This document shows positions 1 to 7,220 of a DNA stretch of 35,750 bases, in pieces. Under the pieces are notes generated by a model. It was given only the letters and a program-made list of their open reading frames with translations. It was not told where the DNA came from and searched no databases. Each line of letters begins with the position of its first letter. Position 1 is the stretch's first letter. The DNA is from Streptomyces montanisoli (GTDB lineage: Bacteria > Actinomycetota > Actinomycetes > Streptomycetales > Streptomycetaceae), in contig NZ_JAGIQL010000063.1 in NCBI RefSeq assembly GCF_017813245.1, positions 1 to 35,750 on the forward strand, read 5' to 3'. The translations under genes and the position numbers were made by a program.

Positions 1-67
1 CCTCATGCAGAGGATGGCATGCGAGTCGCATGGGTGACCGGGGTTCAGTCGTGTGCTCTACCGATCT
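1..67 (+). other. Illumina P7 adapter remnant (assembly artefact)
   Basis: Positions 4-27 align with the 24-nt P7 flow-cell sequence (about 18 of 24 identical), 28-33 fit a 6-nt index, and 34-67 align without gaps with the 34-nt read-2/index adapter (30 of 34 identical, ending CCGATCT at 61-67). The order and spacing P7, index, read-2 site are exactly those of an Illumina library end. The scattered mismatches look like low-quality read errors. Genomic sequence therefore starts near 68, and an open frame that runs in from position 30 is spurious before that point. Confidence 0.93.
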
Positions 68-1259
68 GGCGCACCCCGCGCGCGAGGCGCTGGCCGCGGG
101 GGAGCGCGAACACCGCGAGAGGCAGGCCGTGCTCCAGGAGGCCGAGCGAAGGATCGCCGCCCGCACCTCGCAGCGCGAGGCGCTCGACCGCGAACAGGCC
201 GCCGTCGAGCGGGAGCTGACGCGCGTACGGGGCGCGGCGGGCAGCGTCGCCCAGCGCGCGGCCGAACTGGGGCGCCGAGCGGACGGTCTCGCAGCGGCCG
301 CCGAGGCGGTACGCGCCGTCGAGGCCACCGCACGCAGGCTCAAGGACGCCGACGCGCGCCTCGCGGACGCCGCGTTCCGCGCCGGCTTCGACACGCCGGA
401 GGCCGCCGCGGCGGCGCTGCTCGACGGCGCCGGGCGCCGCGCGCTCCAGCACACCATCGACGCCTGGCAGCGGGAGGCCGCGATCGTCGCCGAGCGGCTC
501 GCGGAAGCGGACGCGAACGAGGCGGGCGCGCACGCCCCGGCCGTCCCCGAACAGGCCCAGGCCGCGCACGAGACGGCGGAGCGCGCGCTGCGTGTCGCGT
601 CCACGGCCCTCGCCGCGGCGGTCGAGCGCCGGGAGGCGCTGGCGGCGCTGTCGCGCCGCGCCGAGTCCGAGGCGCGCGCCCTCGGGCCACTGCGCGGCGA
701 GTACGACCGGGTGGCGCGGCTCGCCACCCTCACCGCCGGCACGTCCGCGGACAACGAGCGGCGCATGCGCCTGGAGTCGTACGTCCTCGCGGCCCGGCTC
801 GAACAGGTCGCGGCAGCCGCGACCGTACGCCTCCAGCACATGTCGTCGGGCCGGTACGCGCTGGTGCACACCGACGCCAGGAGCGGCCAGCGGCGCTCTG
901 GCCTCGGGCTCCAGGTGGTCGACGCGTGGACGGGCAGCGCACGCGACACGGCCACGCTGTCCGGCGGCGAGACCTTCTTCGCCTCCCTCGCCCTGGCCCT
1001 CGGCCTCGCCGACGTGGTCAGCGACGAGGCGGGCGGGGTGCGCCTCGACACGCTCTTCATCGACGAGGGGTTCGGCACCCTGGACGACCAGACACTCGAC
1101 GAGGTCCTCGACGTGCTGGACGGGCTGCGCGAGCGTGACCGCAGCGTCGGCATCGTCAGCCACGTCGCCGACCTGCGCCGCCGCATCCCCACCCAGCTCG
1201 AGGTGGTCAAGGAGCGGCACGGTTCCGCGGTGCGGCTGCGCACGGCACCACAGGACTGA
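68..1259 (+). CDS. sbcC: SbcC exonuclease subunit, C-terminal part (5' truncated)
   Basis: This is the C-terminal end of the Rad50-like ATPase subunit of the SbcCD nuclease, which opens and trims hairpins and double-strand ends in DNA. The frame first runs through Ala/Glu/Arg-rich coiled coil (about 68-770). It then reaches the C-terminal ABC ATPase lobe, with the signature LSGGE at about 958-972, the Walker B/D-loop segment LFIDEGFGTLD at about 1054-1086, and the switch histidine in IVSHVADL near 1155-1175. The N-terminal Walker A lobe and zinc hook lie off the contig. The reading frame before 68 is adapter, so the gene has no true start here. The partner nuclease sbcD would be expected upstream. 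Family assignment is secure from the C-terminal lobe. Confidence 0.93.
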
Positions 1260-1276
1260 GCGGCGGGACGCCGGCA

Positions 1277-1306
1277 GCCGGCGGCCGCTTCGGCGCGGCC
1301 ACCGGC
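1277..1306. terminator. Hairpin between convergent sbcC and DUF885 genes
   Basis: An inverted repeat of 5 + 6 bp with one mismatch (1277-1288 against 1295-1306) encloses a short TTCG-type loop. It lies in the 55-bp gap between two convergent stop codons, so it probably terminates transcription from both sides. There is no T-tract, as is usual in high-GC actinomycetes. Confidence 0.5.
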
Positions 1307-1314
1307 GGGAGCGA

Positions 1315-2997
1315 TCAGAGCTTGGACAACACGTCCACCAAGTCGTCGAGCCCCAGCGACCCCTGGGAGAGCGCCGCCATGTGCCACGTCTTCAAGTCGA
1401 AGTCGCTGCCCCGGCGCTCGCGCGCCTTCTCCCGGCCGAGCAGCCACGCCCGCTCGCCCAGCTTGTAGCCGATGGCCTGCCCCGGCATTGACAGGTAGCG
1501 CACCAGCTCGCTCTCCACGAAGTCCGCGGGCCTGCCGCTGTGCATGCCGAAGAACTCCTGCGCGAGCGCCGGCGTCCACCGCTCGCCCGGGTGGAACGGC
1601 GAATCCGCCGGGATCTCCATCTCCAGGTGCATGCCGATGTCCACGATGACGCGGCAGGCGCGCATCATCTGCGCGTCGAGGTAGCCGAGCCTGCGCTCCG
1701 CGTCGGGCAGGAACCCGAGTTCGTCCATCAGCCGCTCCGCGTACAGCGCCCAGCCCTCGGCGTTGGCACTGACCATGCCGACGGTCGCCTGGTAGCGGGA
1801 GAGCCGGTCGGCGATGTGCGTCCACTGCGCGAGCTGCAGGTGGTGGCCGGGGACGCCCTCGTGGTACCACGTCGACACCAGGTCGTAGACCGGGAAGCGC
1901 GTCTCGCCCATCGTCGGCAGCCAGGTGCGGCCGGGGCGGGAGAAGTCCTCGGACGGCGGCGAGTAGTAAGGGGCGGCGGCGCCGCCGGGAGGCGCGATCA
2001 TCGCCTCCACCTTCCGCACGCGGGGCGCCAGTTCGAAGTGGGTGCCGTCGAGGGCGTCCATCGCCTCGTCCATCAGGCCCTGGAGCCACGCCCTGACCTC
2101 GTCGACCCCCTCGATGTGCTTGCCGTGCTCGTCGAGGTGGGCGAGGGCCTCCCAGGGCGTGGCCCCCGGCAGGATCTTCGCGGCTTCCTTGCGCATCTCG
2201 GCCAGCAGCCGGTGGTACTCGGACCAGCCGTACGCGTACGCCTCGTCCAGATCCAGGTCCGTGCCGTTGAAGTAGCGCGACCAGCGGGCGTAGCGCTCGG
2301 CGCCCACGGTGTCGGGCGCGCCCGCCACGGCCGGCGCGTACACGTCCCGCATCCAGTCGCGCAGGTCGCGCACCGCGGCCGTCGCCGCCTGGGCCGCCGC
2401 CGTCAGCTCCTTGCGGCGCGCCTCGGGCGCGTCGGCGACGAACTCCTCGAACCAGCCGCGCTCATCGCCGGCCCATTCGGTGAGCTGCTCGACGAACGTC
2501 GCGGCGGGCCGCGGGCCGCCCTTGAGGCCGCGCTCGAGGCCGAGGCCGAGCGAGGCACGGTAGCCCTCCAGCGCGGCGGGCACGGCGCCCAGCCGGTCGA
2601 GGACGGCCGCCCAGTCCTCGTCGGACTGCGTGGGCATCAGCGTGAACACCTCGCGGACGCTGTGCGCGGGCGAGTGGATGTTGCTCACCGCGCACAGGTG
2701 CTCGTCCGCCTCGTGCACGGCCAGTTCCGCCGTCAGCCGCTCCCGCAGCAGCCGCCCGCAGAGCCGCTCGGCGTCGGCGTCCGCGCCCGGCCGCCGCTCC
2801 GCCTCGTCCAGCTCGGCGAGGGTCGCGCGGTTCAGCGCGGCCTGGGCCGCCGCGCCCGCGGGCGAGAAGTCGGGGAGGCGGCCGTTGCTCTCCTTGACAC
2901 CGAGGTAGGTGCCGGTGATCGGGTCGAGTTCGATGAGTGCGTCGACGTAGGCGTCGGCGACCTGACGGGGCAGCGCGCTGCCGGCTGTGTCTGACAT
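1315..2997 (-). CDS. DUF885 family zinc-hydrolase-like protein
   Basis: The protein has 560 residues, typical for DUF885, a family of predicted metallopeptidases with an HEXXXXHH-type motif. The motif is seen as HEGVPGHH at residues 379-386, followed by ANAEGWALY, whose Glu414 fits a third metal ligand. No signal peptide is present, so it is probably cytoplasmic. The start was set at ATG 2997 because an SD (GAGGAT) sits just upstream; a longer frame from 3033 would read through that SD. Neighbours are sbcC (convergent) and a GNAT gene upstream on the same strand, 42 bp away. The substrate is unknown; peptidase or carboxylesterase activity is inferred from family resemblance only. Confidence 0.88.
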   Translation of the reverse strand: MSDTAGSALPRQVADAYVDALIELDPITGTYLGVKESNGRLPDFSPAGAAAQAALNRATLAELDEAERRPGADADAERLCGRLLRERLTAELAVHEADEHLCAVSNIHSPAHSVREVFTLMPTQSDEDWAAVLDRLGAVPAALEGYRASLGLGLERGLKGGPRPAATFVEQLTEWAGDERGWFEEFVADAPEARRKELTAAAQAATAAVRDLRDWMRDVYAPAVAGAPDTVGAERYARWSRYFNGTDLDLDEAYAYGWSEYHRLLAEMRKEAAKILPGATPWEALAHLDEHGKHIEGVDEVRAWLQGLMDEAMDALDGTHFELAPRVRKVEAMIAPPGGAAAPYYSPPSEDFSRPGRTWLPTMGETRFPVYDLVSTWYHEGVPGHHLQLAQWTHIADRLSRYQATVGMVSANAEGWALYAERLMDELGFLPDAERRLGYLDAQMMRACRVIVDIGMHLEMEIPADSPFHPGERWTPALAQEFFGMHSGRPADFVESELVRYLSMPGQAIGYKLGERAWLLGREKARERRGSDFDLKTWHMAALSQGSLGLDDLVDVLSKL

Positions 2998-3039
2998 GCG
3001 GACATCCTCTACGACGCGGGGGCCGTGCGTCACGTGGGA

Positions 3040-3651
3040 TCAGCGCTCGGGGCTGCCCGCCCCGAACAGGAGGCCCGCGTCGCCGGGCGCCGCCGTGCGG
3101 ACGGCCGCACGGCCGAGTGCCAGGGTGAGGACCACGGTCGCCTCGTCCTCCACCCGGTGGCCGAGCGGCAGTCCGAGGCGGCGCAGCGCCGCGGCCATGC
3201 CCCGGTCCGCCGTCCCCGTCACGGCGTAGACGTCGGGGTAGCCGGCGCCCGCCGCCAGTGCCGTCAGTTGTTCGAGCAGCGCGGTGCCGATGCCGCACCG
3301 CTGCCAGGCGTCCTCGACGAGGAGGGCGACCTCCGCGTCGTCCCCGTCCCACAGCAGGTGCCCCATCCCCACCAGTTCGCCGCCGGCCGTCCAGGCGCCG
3401 AGCGTGTGGCCGAAGCGCGGGCTGAGCAGATGCCCGAGGTAGCCGTTCGCGTCGTCCGCGTCACCCGCCGGAGACCGGTAGCGCGCCGTGAGAGTCCGCG
3501 CGGAGCAGCGGCCGTGCAGCGCGACGGCGGCCGCGCGGTCCTCCTCGCGGACCGGACGCACCGTGATGTTCCCCCCGTGCGCGCCGTGCCCGCCGTGCTC
3601 GCCCGCGGGCGGGCAGGCGGTCCGCTGTCCATGCGTCGGCCGGTGGTTCAT
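3040..3651 (-). CDS. GNAT family N-acetyltransferase
   Basis: A single GNAT domain occupies nearly the whole 203-residue product, beginning ITVRPVREEDRAAAVALH, with the acetyl-CoA pyrophosphate loop in QRCGIGTALLEQL. A tail of about 30 residues follows the fold. The acceptor substrate cannot be predicted. The start is uncertain: ATG 3651 lies about 20 residues ahead of the fold but has a weak SD, and the open frame continues upstream to other possible starts, such as ATG 3738. The region upstream of 3651 has lower GC and looks like a promoter region shared with the divergent GntR gene. The following DUF885 gene is on the same strand and may be cotranscribed. Confidence 0.8.
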   Translation of the reverse strand: MNHRPTHGQRTACPPAGEHGGHGAHGGNITVRPVREEDRAAAVALHGRCSARTLTARYRSPAGDADDANGYLGHLLSPRFGHTLGAWTAGGELVGMGHLLWDGDDAEVALLVEDAWQRCGIGTALLEQLTALAAGAGYPDVYAVTGTADRGMAAALRRLGLPLGHRVEDEATVVLTLALGRAAVRTAAPGDAGLLFGAGSPER

Positions 3652-3855
3652 GACGTCACTGTGGCCGACGGGTGTTTCGTCGCCACGAACGGATCGTGTC
3701 TGTGAGGTTAAGGATGGCTTTGGCTTCCTTTGTGTCATTTCAAGCCGTTCTTGCGGGGCCGCACGGGCGGGCCGGTGGGTCGGGCCGGTCGGGCCGGTCG
3801 GTCTGATCATGCACGGAAAGTATCCCCCTGGATCGCCGGAGTGACGAGGGGGCGC

Positions 3856-3871
3856 ATTGGTCTTGACCAAG
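3856..3871. promoter_or_regulatory. dre-like operator (DasR-type palindrome)
   Basis: The 16-mer ATTGGTCTTGACCAAG matches the published DasR-responsive element (core TGGTCTAGACCA) at 12 of 16 positions, and at 11 of 12 in the core. It is nearly palindromic, with arms TTGGTC and GACCAA. It covers the -35 box of the promoter for the DasR-like GntR gene. This fits autoregulation or control by DasR itself. The rest of the 314-bp gap (3652-3965) holds that promoter, an AT-rich leader and possibly the start of the divergent GNAT gene. Confidence 0.65.
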
Positions 3872-3891
3872 TCTTACGGGAGTTCTATCGT
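3864..3891 (+). promoter_or_regulatory. Promoter of the GntR regulator gene
   Basis: A -35 box TTGACC (3864-3869, 5 of 6 to consensus) is followed after 16 bp by TATCGT (3886-3891, 4 of 6). This would start transcription near 3898, giving a leader of about 68 nt to GTG 3966. The dre-like palindrome overlaps the -35 box. Confidence 0.55.
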
Positions 3892-3965
3892 CACTTTTAG
3901 TGCAGGAACCTTTAATAAATAAGGGCATGGAATCCTGCCGGACACGGCGATCGCGGAGGCGCAGG

Positions 3966-4733
3966 GTGGGGACCACGCAGCTGGAGACAGTGCCGGAACC
4001 GAAGTACTGGCACCTCAAGACCGTGCTCGGTGAGGCACTCGACTCCGAATTCACGGTGGGCGAGATCCTCCCGAACGAACGCGAGTTGGCGGCCAGGTTC
4101 GGCGTCGCCCGCGCGACGCTGCGGCAGGCGCTCGAACAGCTGGAGCTGGAGGGCCGCCTCCAGCGCAGGCGGGGCGTCGGCACGACGGTGGCGCCGCCCA
4201 GGCTCGGCGTCGACGTGTCCGCCACCGGGGCGGGCGGTCCCGGCGCGCCCGAGGACGCCTGGCAGCCCCTGGACTGCGCGCTCGTGGCCCCGCCGGCGGC
4301 GGTGGCGCGCCTGCTGGAGACCGGCCCGTCGGAAGAGGTGCACGCCGTACGCCGCGTCCGCTCCACGCACGGGCAGTGCGTGGCGGCCGAACTGCTCTAC
4401 GTGCCGGCCGCGTCGGTCCCCGACCTCCCCGCCATAGAGACGCCGTCAGGACCTGCCAGGGCCCGCAGCGTTCTGCGCGAGCTCCAGCGGGCCGGCGTCA
4501 ACGGCCAGGACAGGTCGGTCGAGCTCGGTTCGGCCCGTGCGGACGACGCGAAGGAACTCGACCGGCTGCCCGGCGCTCCCGTCCTCGTCGTCACGACGCG
4601 CTACCTGGTGGACGGCCGCACAGCCGCCGTCTCCCTCGCCACGTACCGCGCCGACACGTGCAGGCTGACGTTCGGGGACACGGGCGAGATCGAGATCAGC
4701 GACGACCCGCAGCGGGAGCGCCGCGCCTCCTGA
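3966..4733 (+). CDS. GntR/HutC-family (DasR-like) transcription regulator
   Basis: The 255-residue product has an N-terminal winged helix (about residues 10-75: PKYWHLK, LPNERELAARFGVARATLRQALEQLELEGRLQRRRGVGT) and a C-terminal effector domain of the UTRA type. The N-terminal layout closely resembles DasR, the GlcNAc-6P-responsive regulator of Streptomyces, but this is a paralogue, not DasR itself. The start is GTG 3966, preceded by a perfect SD (GGAGG, 3955-3959) at 6 nt. A longer frame from GTG 3900 lacks an SD and would contain a rare TTA codon. A dre-like operator over its promoter suggests autoregulation. It is convergent with a ROK regulator 65 bp away. The ligand is unknown; a phosphorylated sugar is a reasonable guess. 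Confidence 0.88.
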   Translation: MGTTQLETVPEPKYWHLKTVLGEALDSEFTVGEILPNERELAARFGVARATLRQALEQLELEGRLQRRRGVGTTVAPPRLGVDVSATGAGGPGAPEDAWQPLDCALVAPPAAVARLLETGPSEEVHAVRRVRSTHGQCVAAELLYVPAASVPDLPAIETPSGPARARSVLRELQRAGVNGQDRSVELGSARADDAKELDRLPGAPVLVVTTRYLVDGRTAAVSLATYRADTCRLTFGDTGEIEISDDPQRERRAS

Positions 4734-4770
4734 GCGCCCGCGCCTCGCGAGCGCCCACCTCTCCTGAGCG
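4727..4770 (+). repeat. Direct repeat duplicating the GntR stop context
   Basis: The 10-mer CTCCTGAGCG occurs at 4727-4736, where TGA is the stop codon of the GntR gene, and again at 4761-4770. The offset is 34 bp, so the second TGA is in another frame. Confidence 0.7.
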
Positions 4771-4798
4771 TTCCCGCCGTCCGGATCCTCCCGGCTCC

Positions 4799-5956
4799 TC
4801 AGCGGCGGGCCGTCACCGTCCGCTCCACCGCGAACAGCTCCTCCTCGACGTGGTCGAGCGCGAGGCGCAGCGCCCCCGTGGCCACGGCCGCCTCGCCGAG
4901 CAGCGACAACTCCACGCGCGGCGGCCGCAGGCAGAATCGGGACAGCTCGTGGCGCAGCGGCTCCAGCACGCCGTCGAGCCCGGCCGCCCAGCCGCCGATG
5001 ACGACCATCTCGGGGTCGAGGGCGAGCGCGAGCGCCGCCACGTCGTGCACCAGCCGCCCGGTGAAGCGCCGCATCGCCTCGACCGCCCGCGCGTCGCCGT
5101 CCTTGGCGAGCGCGAAGACCTGCGTCACGGCCCGCTCGTCGAGCGGGTGCAGCGGCTCGCCCGTCGTCGACAGCAGCGTCTCGGGCTTCGCCTCACGGCC
5201 CAGCAGGTGCAGCGCCCCGATCTCGCCCGCCGCGCCGCCGAACCCCCGGTGCAGCCGGCCGCCGATCAGCGCACCCGCGCCGGGGCTCAGCCCCGCGAGG
5301 ACGAACACGACGTCCTCCGACTCTGCCGCGACGCCCTTCCAGTGCTCGGCCACCGCCGCCGCGTTGGCATCGTTCTCCACCACCACGGGGCACTTGAACG
5401 ACCTGCGCAGCCGGTCGCCCAGCGGCAGGCCCGTCCAGCCGGGCAGCGCCGTGCACAGCCGCACCGTGCCGCCCGCCTCCACGATGCCGGGGCTTCCCAC
5501 GCCGACGGCCCGCAGCGATCCGCGCGCCACGCCCGCACGGCGCAGCACGTCCGCGACCACGGCCCGCACCCGGTCCAGGCGCTCGTCGGCGTCCGCCGAC
5601 TCCGGCACATCGCGCCGTCCCGCGCCGACGGTGCGGCCATCGAGCTCGGAGAGCAGCGCGGCCACCCGGTGCGGGCCGATCTCGATCCCCAGCAGATGCC
5701 CGGCCTCCACCCGGAAGCGGAACCGCCGCGCCGGACGCCCCTGCCGCCGCGCCTCGCCGTCCTCGGCCGGAGCCTCGACGACGAGGCCGCCCTCCATGAG
5801 ATCGTCCACCACGCCCTCGACGGTCGGCCGCGATAGCCCGGTGAGACCGCTCAGATCGGTCAGCGTGAGAGGTGTCGAGTCCCGCAGGGCGTGCAGGACC
5901 ACGGCGGAGTTGATCCGCCGCAACAGAGAAGGGTCTCCGCCGGTCAGCCGCCCCAC
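4799..5956 (-). CDS. ROK family transcription regulator
   Basis: A winged helix (about residues 8-70: LTDLSGLTGLSRPTVEGVVDDLMEGG) is fused to a ROK sugar-kinase-like domain (about 87-370). Seen are a phosphate-loop-like GIEIGPHRV, the sugar-binding segment VENDANAAAVAEHW, and GFGGAAGEIGAL. The Cys-rich zinc site (CxCGxxGC) that follows the last motif in most ROK proteins is missing, so this is likely a pure regulator. The length, 385 residues, is typical of NagC/XylR-type members. GTG 5956 was chosen for its SD GGGAGG 6 nt upstream. It is convergent with the DasR-like GntR gene and divergent from a small hypothetical gene. The inducer is unknown, probably a sugar. Confidence 0.88.
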   Translation of the reverse strand: MGRLTGGDPSLLRRINSAVVLHALRDSTPLTLTDLSGLTGLSRPTVEGVVDDLMEGGLVVEAPAEDGEARRQGRPARRFRFRVEAGHLLGIEIGPHRVAALLSELDGRTVGAGRRDVPESADADERLDRVRAVVADVLRRAGVARGSLRAVGVGSPGIVEAGGTVRLCTALPGWTGLPLGDRLRRSFKCPVVVENDANAAAVAEHWKGVAAESEDVVFVLAGLSPGAGALIGGRLHRGFGGAAGEIGALHLLGREAKPETLLSTTGEPLHPLDERAVTQVFALAKDGDARAVEAMRRFTGRLVHDVAALALALDPEMVVIGGWAAGLDGVLEPLRHELSRFCLRPPRVELSLLGEAAVATGALRLALDHVEEELFAVERTVTARR

Positions 5957-6165
5957 TGTGCCCTCCCTGGCCGTACGGGTGTGCCCGGATGCTACTCGCT
6001 GGTCGCCCGCGGAAGCGAGCGCCGGCGGTTCCCGTCGGACACCCGGCCGAAGATCGCCCGGCGGCGGCACGCCGTCCCGTGCGGCGCAGGTGGCGGCCCC
6101 TGCTTGCGGGGGCCGGGTGACTGACGGCCGGACAGATTGTCGGTGCCGGGCGGTTTACTGGGGGC

Positions 6166-6615
6166 ATGACTGCCAGCGACCGTGCCGCCGAGCGTGCCGT
6201 CGTCGTCGAGAAGTTGTGTGTGCGGCCGTTCCCCGCGGTCCCGTCGAGGACGGGTGGTGTCGTGAGCGGGCCGCTCTACCACTGGGCCGAGTTGGACTCC
6301 ACGCCCGTCTGGGACGGTGACGTGGCGGACGCGCGGGCGGAGGAGGAGCGGCAGGACGGCGAGTGCGGATGGCTCGTGGCCGCGGTACGGGCGTTGTGGG
6401 GCGAGGAGCCGGACGTCGTCTCGCCGGCGGGTCTGCTGCTGCGGGAGGCGGCCGGCGAGCGGTTGCCGGAGCCGTGGCGCCAACTGGCGCACGCCGTACC
6501 GGAACTGAACGTGTGGCAGAGGGCGGGACGCTGGATGGCCATAGGCGTCTCGGGGTTCGGCGACGACCACGAGCGCGCGCTCGTCGCGGTGGTCACCGCG
6601 ACCGACCCGCCCTGA
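6166..6615 (+). CDS. Hypothetical protein, 149 residues
   Basis: I do not recognise a named family. The product is acidic, Trp-containing and soluble, without a signal peptide or membrane segment. A central stretch (AELDSTPVWDGDVADARAEE) and a C-terminal hydrophobic strand pair (GRWMAIGVSGFG, ALVAVVTATDP) suggest a small alpha/beta fold. The ATG is preceded by a run of G (GGGGGC) at usual SD distance. Codon use is that of its neighbours. It is divergent from the ROK gene (209-bp gap in which I see no convincing promoter pair) and convergent with mug. Confidence 0.7.
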   Translation: MTASDRAAERAVVVEKLCVRPFPAVPSRTGGVVSGPLYHWAELDSTPVWDGDVADARAEEERQDGECGWLVAAVRALWGEEPDVVSPAGLLLREAAGERLPEPWRQLAHAVPELNVWQRAGRWMAIGVSGFGDDHERALVAVVTATDPP

Positions 6616-6648
6616 CCCGGCCGCGGGTCCAGGGCGCGTCGGGGTGAC

Positions 6649-7215
6649 CTACGCTTCCGAGGCCGCGCGGAGTGCGGCGAACTCCTCGGCCATGGTCTCC
6701 ACTGTCCAGTGCGCGTTCAGGCCGCTCGGGTTGGGCAGCGCCCAGACCCTCGTCGTGCCGATCGTGAGGTCCTGGCGCCCTACCCGCGCCTTCTTGGCGC
6801 CGAACTCGTCGCCGAACGCCGTGCGGTACGCGGTGATGCCCGCGACCGCGAGCCAGCGCGGCCGCAGCCGCTCCACCTTGGCGCGCAGGATGTCCCCGCC
6901 CTCGCGCAGCTCCGCGTCGGACAGCTCGTCCGCCCGCGCCGACGCCCGGGCCACGACGTTGGTGGTGCCGAGGCCGTACCGGGGCAACTCGTCCTGCTCG
7001 TCGGGGCGCAGCAGGCGCGGCGTGAAGCCCGACAGGTGGAGCACCGGCCAGAAGCGGTTGCCGGGGCGTGCGAAATGGCGGCCGACAGCCGCCGACAGCA
7101 GGCCGGGATTGATGCCGCAGAACAGCACGCGCAGGCCGGGCGCCGCCACGTCGGGGACGAGGCGGCCGCGCGCGGCTTCGAGTTCGGCGGGCGTGACGCG
7201 GGGGGAGCGGGCCAT
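6649..7215 (-). CDS. mug: G/U mismatch-specific uracil-DNA glycosylase Mug
   Basis: The enzyme removes uracil or thymine from G:U and G:T mismatches, the first step of base excision repair. The 188-residue product has both active-site motifs: FCGINPGL (Asn36, the position that activates water in this family) and LPNPSGLNAH (from Asn162). Length and motif spacing fit the Mug/TDG family. The ATG lies 5 bp after the purB stop codon on the same strand, so the two genes are almost certainly cotranscribed and perhaps translationally coupled. Confidence 0.93.
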   Translation of the reverse strand: MARSPRVTPAELEAARGRLVPDVAAPGLRVLFCGINPGLLSAAVGRHFARPGNRFWPVLHLSGFTPRLLRPDEQDELPRYGLGTTNVVARASARADELSDAELREGGDILRAKVERLRPRWLAVAGITAYRTAFGDEFGAKKARVGRQDLTIGTTRVWALPNPSGLNAHWTVETMAEEFAALRAASEA

Positions 7216-7220
7216 CCGCG

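Noticed and set aside
19..68. N-terminal start of the first coding region from ATG 30 or ATG 19
   Set aside because: These bases are sequencing adapter; the gene is cut by the contig end.
1540..2994. Long plus-strand frame opposite the DUF885 gene
   Set aside because: Very high GC leaves long open antisense frames; the Arg/Val/Gly-rich product has no recognisable domain and the minus strand carries clear motifs.
3900..3965. Longer GntR protein from GTG 3900, with a TTA (bldA-type) codon
   Set aside because: GTG 3966 has a perfect SD, while 3900 has none and would add a basic segment not expected ahead of the winged helix.
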